A stretch of 64,000 nucleotides of DNA, taken from positions 7,440,001 to 7,504,000 of the forward strand of contig NZ_CP084058.1 in assembly GCF_020215645.1 (NCBI RefSeq), read 5' to 3'. A program made the translations under genes and the position numbers. How positions within the stretch are numbered: the first letter of the stretch is position 1; every line of letters begins with the position of its first letter. This DNA comes from Nonomuraea gerenzanensis. GTDB lineage: Bacteria; Actinomycetota; Actinomycetes; Streptosporangiales; Streptosporangiaceae. This document shows, one piece after another, positions 17,779 through 27,935 of the stretch. The notes below the pieces were generated by a model. It worked only from the letters and a program-made list of their open reading frames with translations, was not told where the DNA came from and did no database searches.

Positions 17779-19083
17779 TCAGGGAAGGCGCCGTACCCGG
17801 ATGCCGTGGGCGTCGGCGCGCTCGGCGCCCCCCGCGTCGACGTTCGTGATGGGGATCAGCCCCCGCACCTGCCCCGACCGCCCATCGTCCGTCATCCGCA
17901 CGATCAGCATGCCGGGATCGGTGCCGTGGGAGGAGTGCGGGTCGCCGGAGAGCGGGTTCGGCCCGCGCGTCGAGGCGAACACCCACCCGTGGTCGGGCGA
18001 GGACGCGAACAGGTCCACCGTCGGATCGGCGCTGTAGCGGGAGGTCAACGGCACCGTGTTGACCCGGGCGCCGGTCCGGCCGTCGAAGACCTCGGCCACG
18101 TTGGCGTCGCGGTCGCCCACCCAGACGTGGCGCTCGCGGGGGCCCACGGCGGTGCCGTGCGCGTCGCGTTCGGGGGTGTCGTCGTCGTAGAGACGCTCGA
18201 CGCCGGGCGTGTTCGGCGGGTTGGCGGCCGAGTAGCCGCCGCGCGGCAGCCGGAAGACGCTGAACTGGTCGAGGTTGGCCGGGGTGCCGCCGCCCCCGTC
18301 GCCGAACACGGCGCCCTTCGCCTCGACGAAGCCGCAGCCGTTGGCGGGCACGTGCGCGGCGTCGTACTCGCCCACGACGGCCATCGGCGTGGCCCGCCAG
18401 TCGACCACGAACAGGCCGCCGCCGCGCAGGCTGACGAAGACGGGCCCGTTGTCGGAGGCGATGAACGGGCAGATCGGCGCGTTGTCGGGGCGCAGGTCGG
18501 GGGCCTGGCAGGGCGCGCCGGCCGGGGTGGTGCAGCCGGCCAGGTCGAGCGTCGCCGCGGGCTCCCGGGTGAACGTGCCGGTGGCGTAGTCGGTGCGCAG
18601 GCGTTCGAGCTTCTTGCCGTTCTGGTTGGCGATGACGAGGTAACGGTCGTCCCCCGTCGGCCACAGGGCGTGCGCCTGGCGGGCGCCGCCGGCTCCGGTC
18701 TCGGTCTCGACGCAGGCGAGCGGGGCGCGCGTGGCCGCGTCGAAGATCACGACGTGGCCGCTGGCGACGAAGGCGAGCGCCGCGTGCGTCCCGGCCTGGT
18801 TGAACACGATCATGTGCGGCCTGACCGGGTTCCTGCCGGTCTCGGCCAGGCACAGCGACGACGTGCCGCCCGCGAGGTCGATCACGCCGGTCGGCCGGGC
18901 CGCGGACAGCCGCCTGGTGACGTCGCCGCCGTCGTAGACGTGCACGTAGCCGCCGTAGGTCAGGCCGTTGCTGTCGGACTGGTCGACCAGCCAGATCTCG
19001 TACGCCTCACGGCTCTGGTCCGCCGTGGCGGCGCCCAGGGTGAGCGTCATGAGGAGCACGGCGATCACGGCACGCCATTTCAC
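17779..19083 (-). CDS. Secreted beta-propeller-like protein, function unknown
   Basis: Start taken at GTG 19083, which has GGGAGG five bases upstream and gives a clean signal peptide (MKWRAVIAVLLMTLTLGAATA). The frame extends to 19110, but that start lacks a ribosome site. The 434-residue mature region has repeated blade-like strands, e.g. GGYVHVYDGG, HAALAFVASGHVVIFDAATR, RYLVIANQNGKKLERLR, HVWVGDRDANVAEVFDGRTG and GWVFASTRGPNPLSG. These resemble YVTN/quinoprotein-type propellers. Cysteines (CTTPAGAPC, CPF) probably form disulfides. No active site is visible. It is convergent with the ThuA protein, and its 5' side abuts the nitroreductase gene. Confidence 0.75.
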   Translation of the reverse strand: MKWRAVIAVLLMTLTLGAATADQSREAYEIWLVDQSDSNGLTYGGYVHVYDGGDVTRRLSAARPTGVIDLAGGTSSLCLAETGRNPVRPHMIVFNQAGTHAALAFVASGHVVIFDAATRAPLACVETETGAGGARQAHALWPTGDDRYLVIANQNGKKLERLRTDYATGTFTREPAATLDLAGCTTPAGAPCQAPDLRPDNAPICPFIASDNGPVFVSLRGGGLFVVDWRATPMAVVGEYDAAHVPANGCGFVEAKGAVFGDGGGGTPANLDQFSVFRLPRGGYSAANPPNTPGVERLYDDDTPERDAHGTAVGPRERHVWVGDRDANVAEVFDGRTGARVNTVPLTSRYSADPTVDLFASSPDHGWVFASTRGPNPLSGDPHSSHGTDPGMLIVRMTDDGRSGQVRGLIPITNVDAGGAERADAHGIRVRRLP

Positions 19084-19156
19084 GGCGCCTCCCGGGGGCG
19101 TCTCGAGCACCGATCGTCGCCTGCAGTGTCTCCGCGATCTCGCGGCGGGACAAGGG

Positions 19157-20128
19157 TCAGTCCACGAGATCGGCCAGGGGACGGCGGACCGCGCCCTTGT
19201 CGTCGAAGGTGACGCCCAGCCGCATGACCAGCTGCGGGTGCTCGCCCGAGCACAGCTCGCGGCGCAGGAACTCGCGCAGCAGGTCCATCTCCAGCGCCTG
19301 CGTGTGGAAGGCGGCGCTGACGCCGTGCGCCGAGGCCAGCAGCAGCACGTGTTGCAGCGCCTGCCCGCAGGCGATCCACGACTCGCGGTCGTCGGCGGCC
19401 GTGGTGAGCAGCGCGGGCACCCCGATCGAGGTGCCGGCGCCGCCCTGGCCGCCCCAGTCGTGGCGCCAGGAGTAGTCGCGCTGCGGGAAGTGCGGCTCGG
19501 TGTGCGCCGCCTGGCGCGGGTAGCCGTCGGCGGGCACGCCGTCCTTGCGGCTGCTGCCGGGTGGCCGCCCCCAGCGGATCACTTCCAGGCTCCAGCGCCG
19601 GTCCGTGCTCTGTACGGCCTGCGCCGCCCGGGTGAGCCCGGCGAGCACGTCCACCGCCTCCGGCGCGCGTACGGGAGTGAGCCTGGCACCCTCGCCGGCC
19701 GCCGCCGCGACCAGCCGGTCGAGGAGCCGGTCGGGCACGGGCAGGTCGGCGAAGCCGGCGCGGTGGGTGCGCCGCCGCTCGATCTGCTCGCCGAGCAGCC
19801 GGGTCGCCTCGTCGGGCGGCGTCTCGGCGCCCGGCCTGAGGGTGGCCAGCAGGGACGGGCGGTCGGGGTCGGGCAGGATGCGCACGACGGGCTCGAAGCC
19901 GTGGCGGCGCAGCGCCGTACGCATCGTGAACAGGGCGGCGCCGCAGCTGATCAGCAGCTCGCGCCCGGACGCGTCGCCGACCAGCAGCTTCCTGCCGGTG
20001 TCGGCGCGCAGGCCGAGCTCCTCCTGCGACACCGAGAACGTCCAGGGCTGGGTGTTGTGCACCGACGGCGCCCAGCGGGCGGCTTCCAGGGCGGCCTCCA
20101 GCGCGGGCTGCACCGACTGCTCGATCAT
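19157..20128 (-). CDS. Acg-like nitroreductase-family protein
   Basis: The 323-residue product contains the nitroreductase-like FMN-binding start (AARWAPSVHNTQPWTF) and the motifs LISCGAALFTMRTALRR, ERRRTHRAGF, ALLTT and GQALQHVLLLASAHGVSAAFHTQ. This is the pattern of the Acg family (Rv2032, Rv3127, Rv3131), which belongs to the DosR dormancy regulon of mycobacteria. Family members have a covered FMN pocket and no proven substrate; FMN storage has been suggested. I chose ATG 20128 because GGAGGG lies 8 nt upstream; GTG 20149 is the alternative. A DosR-like box is at 20189-20202. The gene lies downstream of the kinase gene, on the same strand. Confidence 0.85.
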   Translation of the reverse strand: MIEQSVQPALEAALEAARWAPSVHNTQPWTFSVSQEELGLRADTGRKLLVGDASGRELLISCGAALFTMRTALRRHGFEPVVRILPDPDRPSLLATLRPGAETPPDEATRLLGEQIERRRTHRAGFADLPVPDRLLDRLVAAAAGEGARLTPVRAPEAVDVLAGLTRAAQAVQSTDRRWSLEVIRWGRPPGSSRKDGVPADGYPRQAAHTEPHFPQRDYSWRHDWGGQGGAGTSIGVPALLTTAADDRESWIACGQALQHVLLLASAHGVSAAFHTQALEMDLLREFLRRELCSGEHPQLVMRLGVTFDDKGAVRRPLADLVD

Positions 20129-20178
20129 GGCTTCGTCCCTCCATGTCACCGTGCTCCCAGCGCATCACGGCGCGGGCG

Positions 20179-22386
<2,208 letters not shown>

Positions 22387-22476
22387 GGCTGTGTCCGCCC
22401 TCCTCACCGTCACGGAGCGCGATCAGGCTACCGGCCGCGCCGCGTGCCGCCGCAGGGTCGTCCTGCCGGCGAAGAA

Positions 22477-22490
22477 GGGACTTTGGTCCC
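22477..22490. promoter_or_regulatory. DosR/DevR box GGGACTTTGGTCCC in a divergent promoter
   Basis: The 14-mer matches the DosR core GGGACTWWAGTCCC at all but one position (A to G). It lies between the divergent CopD-kinase-Acg group and the PPOX gene, about 30 bp upstream of the latter's start. The flanking genes are homologues of known dormancy-regulon members, which supports function. Confidence 0.8.
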
Positions 22491-22520
22491 TGTTCGCGCG
22501 CGGGGCGCCGGCGGCAGGCT

Positions 22521-22964
22521 GTGACGGTGATGTACCAGAACGGGACGGGCGACCGGCGGATGCGCGAACTGCCCGAAGCGGAGGCGCTGCGCCTGCTGGC
22601 AGGCGTGCCCTTCGGCCGGATCGTGTTCACGCGGCACGCCCTGCCCGCGATCCGGCCGGTGAACCACGTGGTGGTGGACGGCCGGATCGTCATCCGGTCC
22701 GGTCCTGGCACGATACTCAGCGCCCACGTGGCTCCGGCGGAGGCCGTGGTGGCCTACGAGGCCGACGAGCTGGACGGGCACGAGCGCGTGGGCTGGAGCG
22801 TGATCATCACCGGGGTGGCGCGGCCGGTGACCGATCCGGAGGAGGCGGCGCGGCTCAGGGCCATGCTCACGCCCTGGGTGGCGGGCGAGATGGAGCAGGT
22901 GATCAGCATCCAGCCGGAGATCGTCACCGGCTTCGAGCTCGTGCCGGCAGCGGTGGTGGCGTAG
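22521..22964 (+). CDS. Rv3129-like PPOX (split beta-barrel, flavin-type) protein
   Basis: The 147-residue protein has the split-barrel pattern of the pyridoxamine 5'-phosphate oxidase-like superfamily: a helix with MRELPEAEALRLLAG, then FGRIVFTRHALPAIRPVNHVVVDGRIVIRS and ERVGWSVIITGVARPV. The closing segment (ML-PWVAGEMEQVISIQPEIVTGFEL) resembles, from memory, Rv3129, which lies beside devR-devS in the M. tuberculosis dormancy regulon. A flavin or F420 cofactor is likely but no substrate is known. Starts GTG 22521 and ATG 22530 are both possible. The strong DosR box is just upstream. Confidence 0.82.
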   Translation: MTVMYQNGTGDRRMRELPEAEALRLLAGVPFGRIVFTRHALPAIRPVNHVVVDGRIVIRSGPGTILSAHVAPAEAVVAYEADELDGHERVGWSVIITGVARPVTDPEEAARLRAMLTPWVAGEMEQVISIQPEIVTGFELVPAAVVA

Positions 22965-23073
22965 CGGCGTACAAAGATCGATCCGCCGGGATAGTGGGCG
23001 GGGCGCGCCCGGATGGGGAACGCTGCCGGTGGGCAAACGGGCACGAAACCCCCACAGGAGTCGGGAGAACACC

Positions 23074-24312
23074 ATGGGTGCTGCCGGTGCACGGCCGTTC
23101 GTCATCGATCCCGCGGGCCGCGACCTGCACGGTGAGGCCGAGCGCATCCGCGCGCTCGGGCCCGCCGCGCGCGTCGAGCTGCCCGGCGGCGTCCTGGCGT
23201 GGGCGGTGAGCGACCAGGCGCTGCTCAGGCGGCTGCTGACCGATCCGCGAGTGTCCAAGGACGCCTACCTGCACTGGCCGGCCTGGATCAAGGGCGAGAT
23301 CTCGCCGGAGTGGCCGCTGTTCGCGTGGGTGGCGGTGCGCAACATGCTCACCGCGTACGGGCCGGACCACCGGCGGCTGCGCGGCCTGGTCTCCAGCGCC
23401 TTCACCGTGCGCCGCACCGCCGCGCTGCGCCCGCGCATCGAGGAGATCACCGCGCGGCTGCTCGACGAGCTGGCAGCCGTCCCGCCGGAGACGGTGACGG
23501 ACCTGCGCGAGCGGTACGCCTACCCGCTGCCGATCCAGGTGATCTGCGAGCTGTTCGGCGTCGGCGACGAGGAGACCCGGGAGGAGGTGCGCCACTGCGC
23601 GGACTCCTTCTTCCAGATCGGCCGCCCCGACGCCCCCGACACGGCCGAGGTGCTGGGGCGGCTGCAGGCCGTCCTGCGCGGGCTCGTCGCCGACAAGCGC
23701 GAGCACCCCGGCGACGACCTGTCCTCGGCGCTGATCGCCGCCCGCGACGGGGAGAACACGCCGCTGGAGGAGCACGAGCTGGTCGACACGCTGATCCTGT
23801 TCCTGAGCGCGGGCCACGAGACCACGGTCAACCTGCTCGACAACGCGATCTACGCGATGCTCACCCACCCCGGCCAGCTCGCCCTCGTCCGCTCCGGCGC
23901 CGTGAGCTGGGAGGAGGTCATCGAGGAGACGCTGCGCAGCCAGGGGCCGATCGCGAACCTGCCGCTCCGCTTCGCCGTGGAGGACATCGACCTCGGCGAC
24001 GGCCTCGTGCTGCCCGCGGGCGAGCCCATCCTGAACTGCTACGGCGCCGCCGGGCGCGACCCGCTGGTGCACGGGCAGGACGCCGGCGCGTTCGACGTCA
24101 CCCGCGCCTCGAAGGAGCACCTGGCCTTCGGCTACGGCGTGCACCGCTGCCTCGGCGCGCCGCTGGCCACGCTGGAGGCCGCGATCGCGCTGCCCGCCCT
24201 GTTCGACCGGTTCCCCGGCATGACGCTGGCCGCCCGGCCCGGCGACCTGCTGCCGCTGGAGTCGTTCATCTCCAACGGGCACCGCGCGCTGCCCGTCCTG
24301 CTGTCGGTCTGA
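23074..24312 (+). CDS. Cytochrome P450
   Basis: The 412-residue protein starts at ATG 23074 (MGAAGARPF), with GGGAG upstream. It has the full set of P450 signatures: I-helix SAGHETT, the K-helix EXXR as ETLR, and the haem loop [14 protein letters not shown] with the axial Cys. Length and style fit soluble bacterial class I enzymes that need a ferredoxin and a reductase, neither of which is encoded nearby. The substrate cannot be predicted. It follows the PPOX gene on the same strand after 109 bp, and is followed after 1 bp by the next gene, so those two are probably co-transcribed. Confidence 0.92.
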   Translation: MGAAGARPFVIDPAGRDLHGEAERIRALGPAARVELPGGVLAWAVSDQALLRRLLTDPRVSKDAYLHWPAWIKGEISPEWPLFAWVAVRNMLTAYGPDHRRLRGLVSSAFTVRRTAALRPRIEEITARLLDELAAVPPETVTDLRERYAYPLPIQVICELFGVGDEETREEVRHCADSFFQIGRPDAPDTAEVLGRLQAVLRGLVADKREHPGDDLSSALIAARDGENTPLEEHELVDTLILFLSAGHETTVNLLDNAIYAMLTHPGQLALVRSGAVSWEEVIEETLRSQGPIANLPLRFAVEDIDLGDGLVLPAGEPILNCYGAAGRDPLVHGQDAGAFDVTRASKEHLAFGYGVHRCLGAPLATLEAAIALPALFDRFPGMTLAARPGDLLPLESFISNGHRALPVLLSV

Positions 24313-24313
24313 C

Positions 24314-24967
24314 GTGGGCCCGTCAGCCCGCGCCCTCCTGGCCGCAGTGCCGCTGATCGCGGTGCTCACCGGCGGCGAGGAGGAGGCGCGGCCCCGGCCC
24401 GCCGTGTCCCGCTCTCCCGTGCGGGAGGCGGTCAGCGTGACGCCGAACGCCGTCTACCCGGCGGCGCGGGTCGAGGGCGGCACCGGGTCGATGCGGGTCA
24501 CGTTCCCCGACGGATCGCGGGCGGAGATCACCTATCCGGCGCGGCTGAGCCTGGCCTCGCTCGGGGCGCGCCCGTACGTGGGCGGCACGCTGACGGGCGA
24601 CGGCGGCGCGGAGTTCCGGGCGCTCACCGCGCCGCTCTACGGCGAGGCGGAGACGCCGGCCGGCCGGGAGATGATCCGCCCGCTCACCGCGAACGTCGGG
24701 GTCTGGCCGGGGCCGCCCGGCGTGGACACCGCCGGCCAGGTGCTGCTCTTCCGCTTCGGCGTCTGGCGGGTGGGCGGGCTGAGCCGCCGCATGCTCGTGG
24801 TCGCGCCGGTGCCCGGCTGCGGGCGGCTCGGCCGCACGCCGGTCGTCCTCGACGCCCGGCACGCCATCGCGGGCAGCACCTGCCGCGACGGCTTCCACCT
24901 GGCGGCGTCCGGCGACCGGGACTTCGTGCGCGAGGCGATCGAGCACGTCCGCGTGCGCCCCGCCTGA
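24314..24967 (+). CDS. Small exported or membrane-anchored protein, unknown
   Basis: GTG start lies one base after the P450 stop codon, so translation is likely coupled. The 217-residue product has an N-terminal hydrophobic segment (ALLAAVPLIAVLTGG) without a lipobox cysteine. The rest is soluble and strand-rich (MRVTFPDGSRAEITYPARLSL, GQVLLFRFGVWRVGG, RMLVVAPVPGCGRLG), with two cysteines that may form a disulfide. I do not recognise a family. Confidence 0.7.
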   Translation: MGPSARALLAAVPLIAVLTGGEEEARPRPAVSRSPVREAVSVTPNAVYPAARVEGGTGSMRVTFPDGSRAEITYPARLSLASLGARPYVGGTLTGDGGAEFRALTAPLYGEAETPAGREMIRPLTANVGVWPGPPGVDTAGQVLLFRFGVWRVGGLSRRMLVVAPVPGCGRLGRTPVVLDARHAIAGSTCRDGFHLAASGDRDFVREAIEHVRVRPA

Positions 24968-24972
24968 CACCA

Positions 24973-24994
24973 TGAACAAGCCTCGTATTGTTCA
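24973..24994. promoter_or_regulatory. Inverted repeat TGAACAA-N8-TTGTTCA
   Basis: A perfect 7-bp inverted repeat with an 8-bp spacer sits about 90 bp upstream of the RNase gene. The size and symmetry fit a dimeric repressor operator; the regulator is unknown. Confidence 0.5.
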
Positions 24995-25080
24995 CCGGAC
25001 CTTGGCGCTGCCGTCTTTCCCTGACAAGCGGAGAAAGGCGATCATGACGGTGTCCGTCACACCTTCCGCAAGGAGGCCCC

Positions 25081-25494
25081 GTGCACGCTCCGCCGCGCCC
25101 TCGTCCCGCCTGGCCTGCCCGGCTCGCCGTCGTCCTCGCCGCCCTCACCTCCCTCGTCGGGCTGGGCGGGGTCGCCCCGGCCGAGGCCGCGGTCTACGGC
25201 TCCTGCACCATCTCCCGCTGCGCAGACGCCCGCTCGGCCGGCGCGATCTGGGCCTCCAAGGGCTACCCCACCAGCGCCGGCTGGTACTCCTGGCCCGACG
25301 GCAGGTACAACTACACCGGCGGGCGCCACTACAACCGCGAGGGGCAGCTGCCCGTCAACGCCACCTACTACGAGTACGACGTGTACTCCCGGGCCCGCGG
25401 CGCCGCGCGTGACGCGTACCGGATCGTCGTCAACCGCAGCACCGGCGCCGTCTGGTTCTCGCCCAACCACTACACCGACTTCTACCGGCTCTGA
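25081..25494 (+). CDS. Secreted guanyl-specific RNase (barnase/RNase Sa superfamily)
   Basis: GTG 25081 is preceded by AGGAGG. The 137-residue precursor has a signal peptide ending near APAEAA. The mature part keeps the microbial-RNase core: GRHYNREGQLP (substrate-loop strand), YYEYDV with the catalytic Glu, an Arg in the AYRIVVN strand, and the catalytic His in NHYTDFYRL. The enzyme should cut RNA after guanosine by a 2',3'-cyclic phosphate route. Compared with RNase Sa, the N-terminal part is different, with a close pair of cysteines (CTISRC) and an aromatic stretch (GWYSWPDGRYNYTGG). The next gene encodes its probable inhibitor. Confidence 0.85.
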   Translation: MHAPPRPRPAWPARLAVVLAALTSLVGLGGVAPAEAAVYGSCTISRCADARSAGAIWASKGYPTSAGWYSWPDGRYNYTGGRHYNREGQLPVNATYYEYDVYSRARGAARDAYRIVVNRSTGAVWFSPNHYTDFYRL

Positions 25495-25504
25495 GGAAAC
25501 GTCC

Positions 25505-25864
25505 ATGAACGCTGCCCCGCGTCCGCTGCCCCCGTGGCTGACCGTGTCCACCGGCCGGGTCGTGGACGGGCGGGCCTGCAGAACCCGCGCCGCCTTCTTC
25601 GAGGAGGTGGCGCGGGCGCTGCGTTTCCCCGACTACTTCGGCCGCAACTGGGACGCGCTCACCGACTGCCTGCGCGACCTCGGCGCCGTCACGCTCGTCG
25701 TGCAGCACGCCGAGGAGCTGCTGGCCGACGAGCCCGCCGAGCAGCTCGCCACGTTGCTGACCGTGCTCGCCGACGCCGCCCACGACGGGCTGAGCGTGCG
25801 GCTGTGCACCGACGCCGGGCACGGCGCCGCGCTGCGGGCCCGCCTCGCCGACGCCCTCGGCTGA
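25505..25864 (+). CDS. Barstar-family RNase inhibitor
   Basis: ATG 25505 follows the RNase stop by 10 bp, with GAGG upstream. The 119-residue product contains the barstar core (GRACRTRAAFFEEVARALRFPDYFGRNWDALTDCLRDL), whose Tyr-Phe-Gly-x-Asn-Trp-Asp-Ala loop is the family's most conserved element. A strand (VTLVVQHAE) and a C-terminal helix follow. It lacks a signal peptide, so it protects the producer's cytoplasm from unexported RNase. It could serve as an antitoxin to the adjacent secreted RNase. Confidence 0.9.
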   Translation: MNAAPRPLPPWLTVSTGRVVDGRACRTRAAFFEEVARALRFPDYFGRNWDALTDCLRDLGAVTLVVQHAEELLADEPAEQLATLLTVLADAAHDGLSVRLCTDAGHGAALRARLADALG

Positions 25865-25869
25865 GCGGG

Positions 25870-26529
25870 TCAGCCCTGGAGGTAGCGCAGGACGGCCAGC
25901 ACGCGGCGGTGGTCGGTGTCGGACGGGGCCAGGCCGAGCTTGGTGAAGATCTGCGTGACGTGCTTCTCCACCGACCCGTACGACAGGAACAGGGTCTCGG
26001 CGATGGCGCTGTTGGAGCGGCCCTGCGCCATCATGGCCAGCACCTCGCGCTCGCGCGGCGTCAGCAGCGCCAGCGCGTCACCGCGGCGGCTGGCCCCCAT
26101 GATCTGCGTGACGACCTCGGGATCGAGCACGGTCTCCCCCGCCGCGACGCGGTCGAGGGCCGCCAGGAAGTCCTTGACGTCGGCCACGCGCTCCTTGAGC
26201 AGGTAGCCGATCCCGCGAGCGCCGCCCGCCAGGAGCTGCGCGGCGTAGTGGGTCTCGATGTACTGCGAGAACACCAGCAGCCCCAGCTCCGGCTGGTCGC
26301 GGCGGACCCGGATCGCGGCCCGCAGCCCCTCGTCGGTGTGGGAGGGCGGCATGCGCACGTCCACCACGGCCACGTCGGGGCGGTGCTCGGCCACGGCCGC
26401 CACCAGCGCGTCGCCGTCGCCGACGGCGGCCGCCACCTCGTGGCCGCGCGTGGTCAGCAGCAGGCACAGGCCGTCGCGGAGCACCACGGCGTCCTCGGCG
26501 ATCACGATGCGCATGGGCGCTCCGATCAT
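25870..26529 (-). CDS. NarL/LuxR-family response regulator
   Basis: The 219-residue protein begins MIGAPMRIVIAEDAVVLRDGL; the ATG overlaps the kinase stop as ATGA, so translation is coupled. The receiver domain has the acidic pair ED and the phospho-acceptor Asp in VAVVDVRMPP, with a Lys in the YLLKERV segment. The C-terminal LuxR helix-turn-helix is LTPREREVLAMMAQGRSNSAIAETLFLSYGSVEKHVTQIFTKLGL. It is the partner of the kinase just upstream. It is convergent with the barstar gene, only 5 bp away. Confidence 0.93.
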   Translation of the reverse strand: MIGAPMRIVIAEDAVVLRDGLCLLLTTRGHEVAAAVGDGDALVAAVAEHRPDVAVVDVRMPPSHTDEGLRAAIRVRRDQPELGLLVFSQYIETHYAAQLLAGGARGIGYLLKERVADVKDFLAALDRVAAGETVLDPEVVTQIMGASRRGDALALLTPREREVLAMMAQGRSNSAIAETLFLSYGSVEKHVTQIFTKLGLAPSDTDHRRVLAVLRYLQG

Positions 26530-27758
26530 GCGCGCAGGGGCAGGTCCACGATGACCACCGTAGGCCCTCCGGCCGGGCTGTGGATCACCAGTTCGCCGTC
26601 CACCACCCGCACGCGGTCGGTCAGCCCTCGCAGCCCCGACCCGGCCGCCGGCTGCCCGCCCGCCACGGCGGCCCCGCCCTCGCCGTCGTCCCACACCCGC
26701 AGCCGCAGCCGCCCGTCTGCGGCCCGCAGCCGGATCGCGGCCTGCCGGGCGCCGCTGTGCTTGGCCACGTTGGCGAGCAGCTCGGCGGTGCAGAAGAACG
26801 CGATGGTCTCGACGGCGGGCGAGGGCCGCTCGGCCAGCTCCGCGTCGAGGTCCACGGGCAGCGGGCTGCGGGCGGCGAGCGTGGCCAGGGCGACCTCCAG
26901 CCCCTTGTCGAGCGCGGGCGGGTGGATGCCGCGGATCAGATCCGTCAGCTCCGACAGGGTCTCCTTGGCGCCGCGATGGGCTCCGTCGATCAGGGCGCGG
27001 ACCCGTTCGAGCCGCTCCTGGTCCTCGGGGCGCTCCGGGTCGCCGGCCTCGGCGAGCTCCTCCCTGGCCATGCTGAGGCCGAGGGCCAGCGCGGTCAGCC
27101 GGGCGGCCGGGCCGTCGTGCAGGTCCCGCTCCACGCGGCGCAGCGCGGCGGCGGCGTCCTCCACGGCCTGCGTCCTGGTCTCCTCCAGCGTACGGATGCG
27201 GGCCTGGGCCGGCGGCGGGCCGAGCAGCCGGACCGCCAGCAGCCGCTCGAGGCCCAGCGCGAGGTGCACGACCATGGGGGCCAGCAGCAGCAGCCCCAGC
27301 CCCAGCACGCTCAGCAGCAGCGCGCCCGCCCAGCCGCCGGGGGCCGGGAGGCCGGGGACCTGCCACCACAGCGGGCAGGTGAGCAGCGCCAGGCCGAGCC
27401 CCCACGTCCCGGCGGCCGAGGCGAACGCGAGCGCCGCCGCGGGCAGGCGGACCACGGCGTGGATGATCGCCCGCCAGCCGGTGACGTCGCCGAGCGCCGT
27501 GCCCAGCCGGTTCAGCAGGCCCGTGGCCCGGCGGTAGGGCGCGGGCGCCGGCACCGGCGTGCCCGCCAGCGTCCGCACCAGCCCCCGGTTGGCCGCGCCG
27601 AGCCGCCTGGCGGCCACCACGCTGCCCGCCAGCAGCGGCAGGCCCACCAGGTAGGTGGAGGTCACCACGCCTGCCAGCACGATCAGCAGGTGGACCAGGC
27701 CCAGTGCGGCCATCAGGGGCACCGTCAACGTGTAGCCGAGCTCGCGCCAGATCCGCAC
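26526..27758 (-). CDS. Membrane sensor histidine kinase (LiaS/DesK-like)
   Basis: GTG 27758 has AAGGAGG seven bases upstream; longer versions up to 27908 lack this. The 410-residue protein has an N-terminal sensor region with several hydrophobic helices (VPLMAALGLVHLLIVLAGVVTST, the AALAFASAAGTWGLGLALL area, LLLSVLGLGLLLLAPMVV) resembling the actinobacterial putative-sensor domain. Then comes a HisKA_3 domain with RRVERDLHDGPAARL, and HATPase_c with ELLANVAKHSGA and DDGEGG. Such kinases often sense envelope stress. The gene is divergent from the S33 hydrolase gene. Confidence 0.9.
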   Translation of the reverse strand: MRIWRELGYTLTVPLMAALGLVHLLIVLAGVVTSTYLVGLPLLAGSVVAARRLGAANRGLVRTLAGTPVPAPAPYRRATGLLNRLGTALGDVTGWRAIIHAVVRLPAAALAFASAAGTWGLGLALLTCPLWWQVPGLPAPGGWAGALLLSVLGLGLLLLAPMVVHLALGLERLLAVRLLGPPPAQARIRTLEETRTQAVEDAAAALRRVERDLHDGPAARLTALALGLSMAREELAEAGDPERPEDQERLERVRALIDGAHRGAKETLSELTDLIRGIHPPALDKGLEVALATLAARSPLPVDLDAELAERPSPAVETIAFFCTAELLANVAKHSGARQAAIRLRAADGRLRLRVWDDGEGGAAVAGGQPAAGSGLRGLTDRVRVVDGELVIHSPAGGPTVVIVDLPLRA

Positions 27759-27935
27759 CGGACCGCCTCCTTCTCCTCGCCTTCCAGGTTGGCCGAGCCG
27801 GCTGTGGAGGGCCACCCGGTGATCCCCCGGTGGTTGTCCCCGGGGTGGGACGGAGGCGCTCCCCGTGGTGCGCGGGCGGGAAGGCGGGTGAGGGTGGGCA
27901 TCGGACATCGGTGGATCCAGAGGAGGAGTTCCGGC

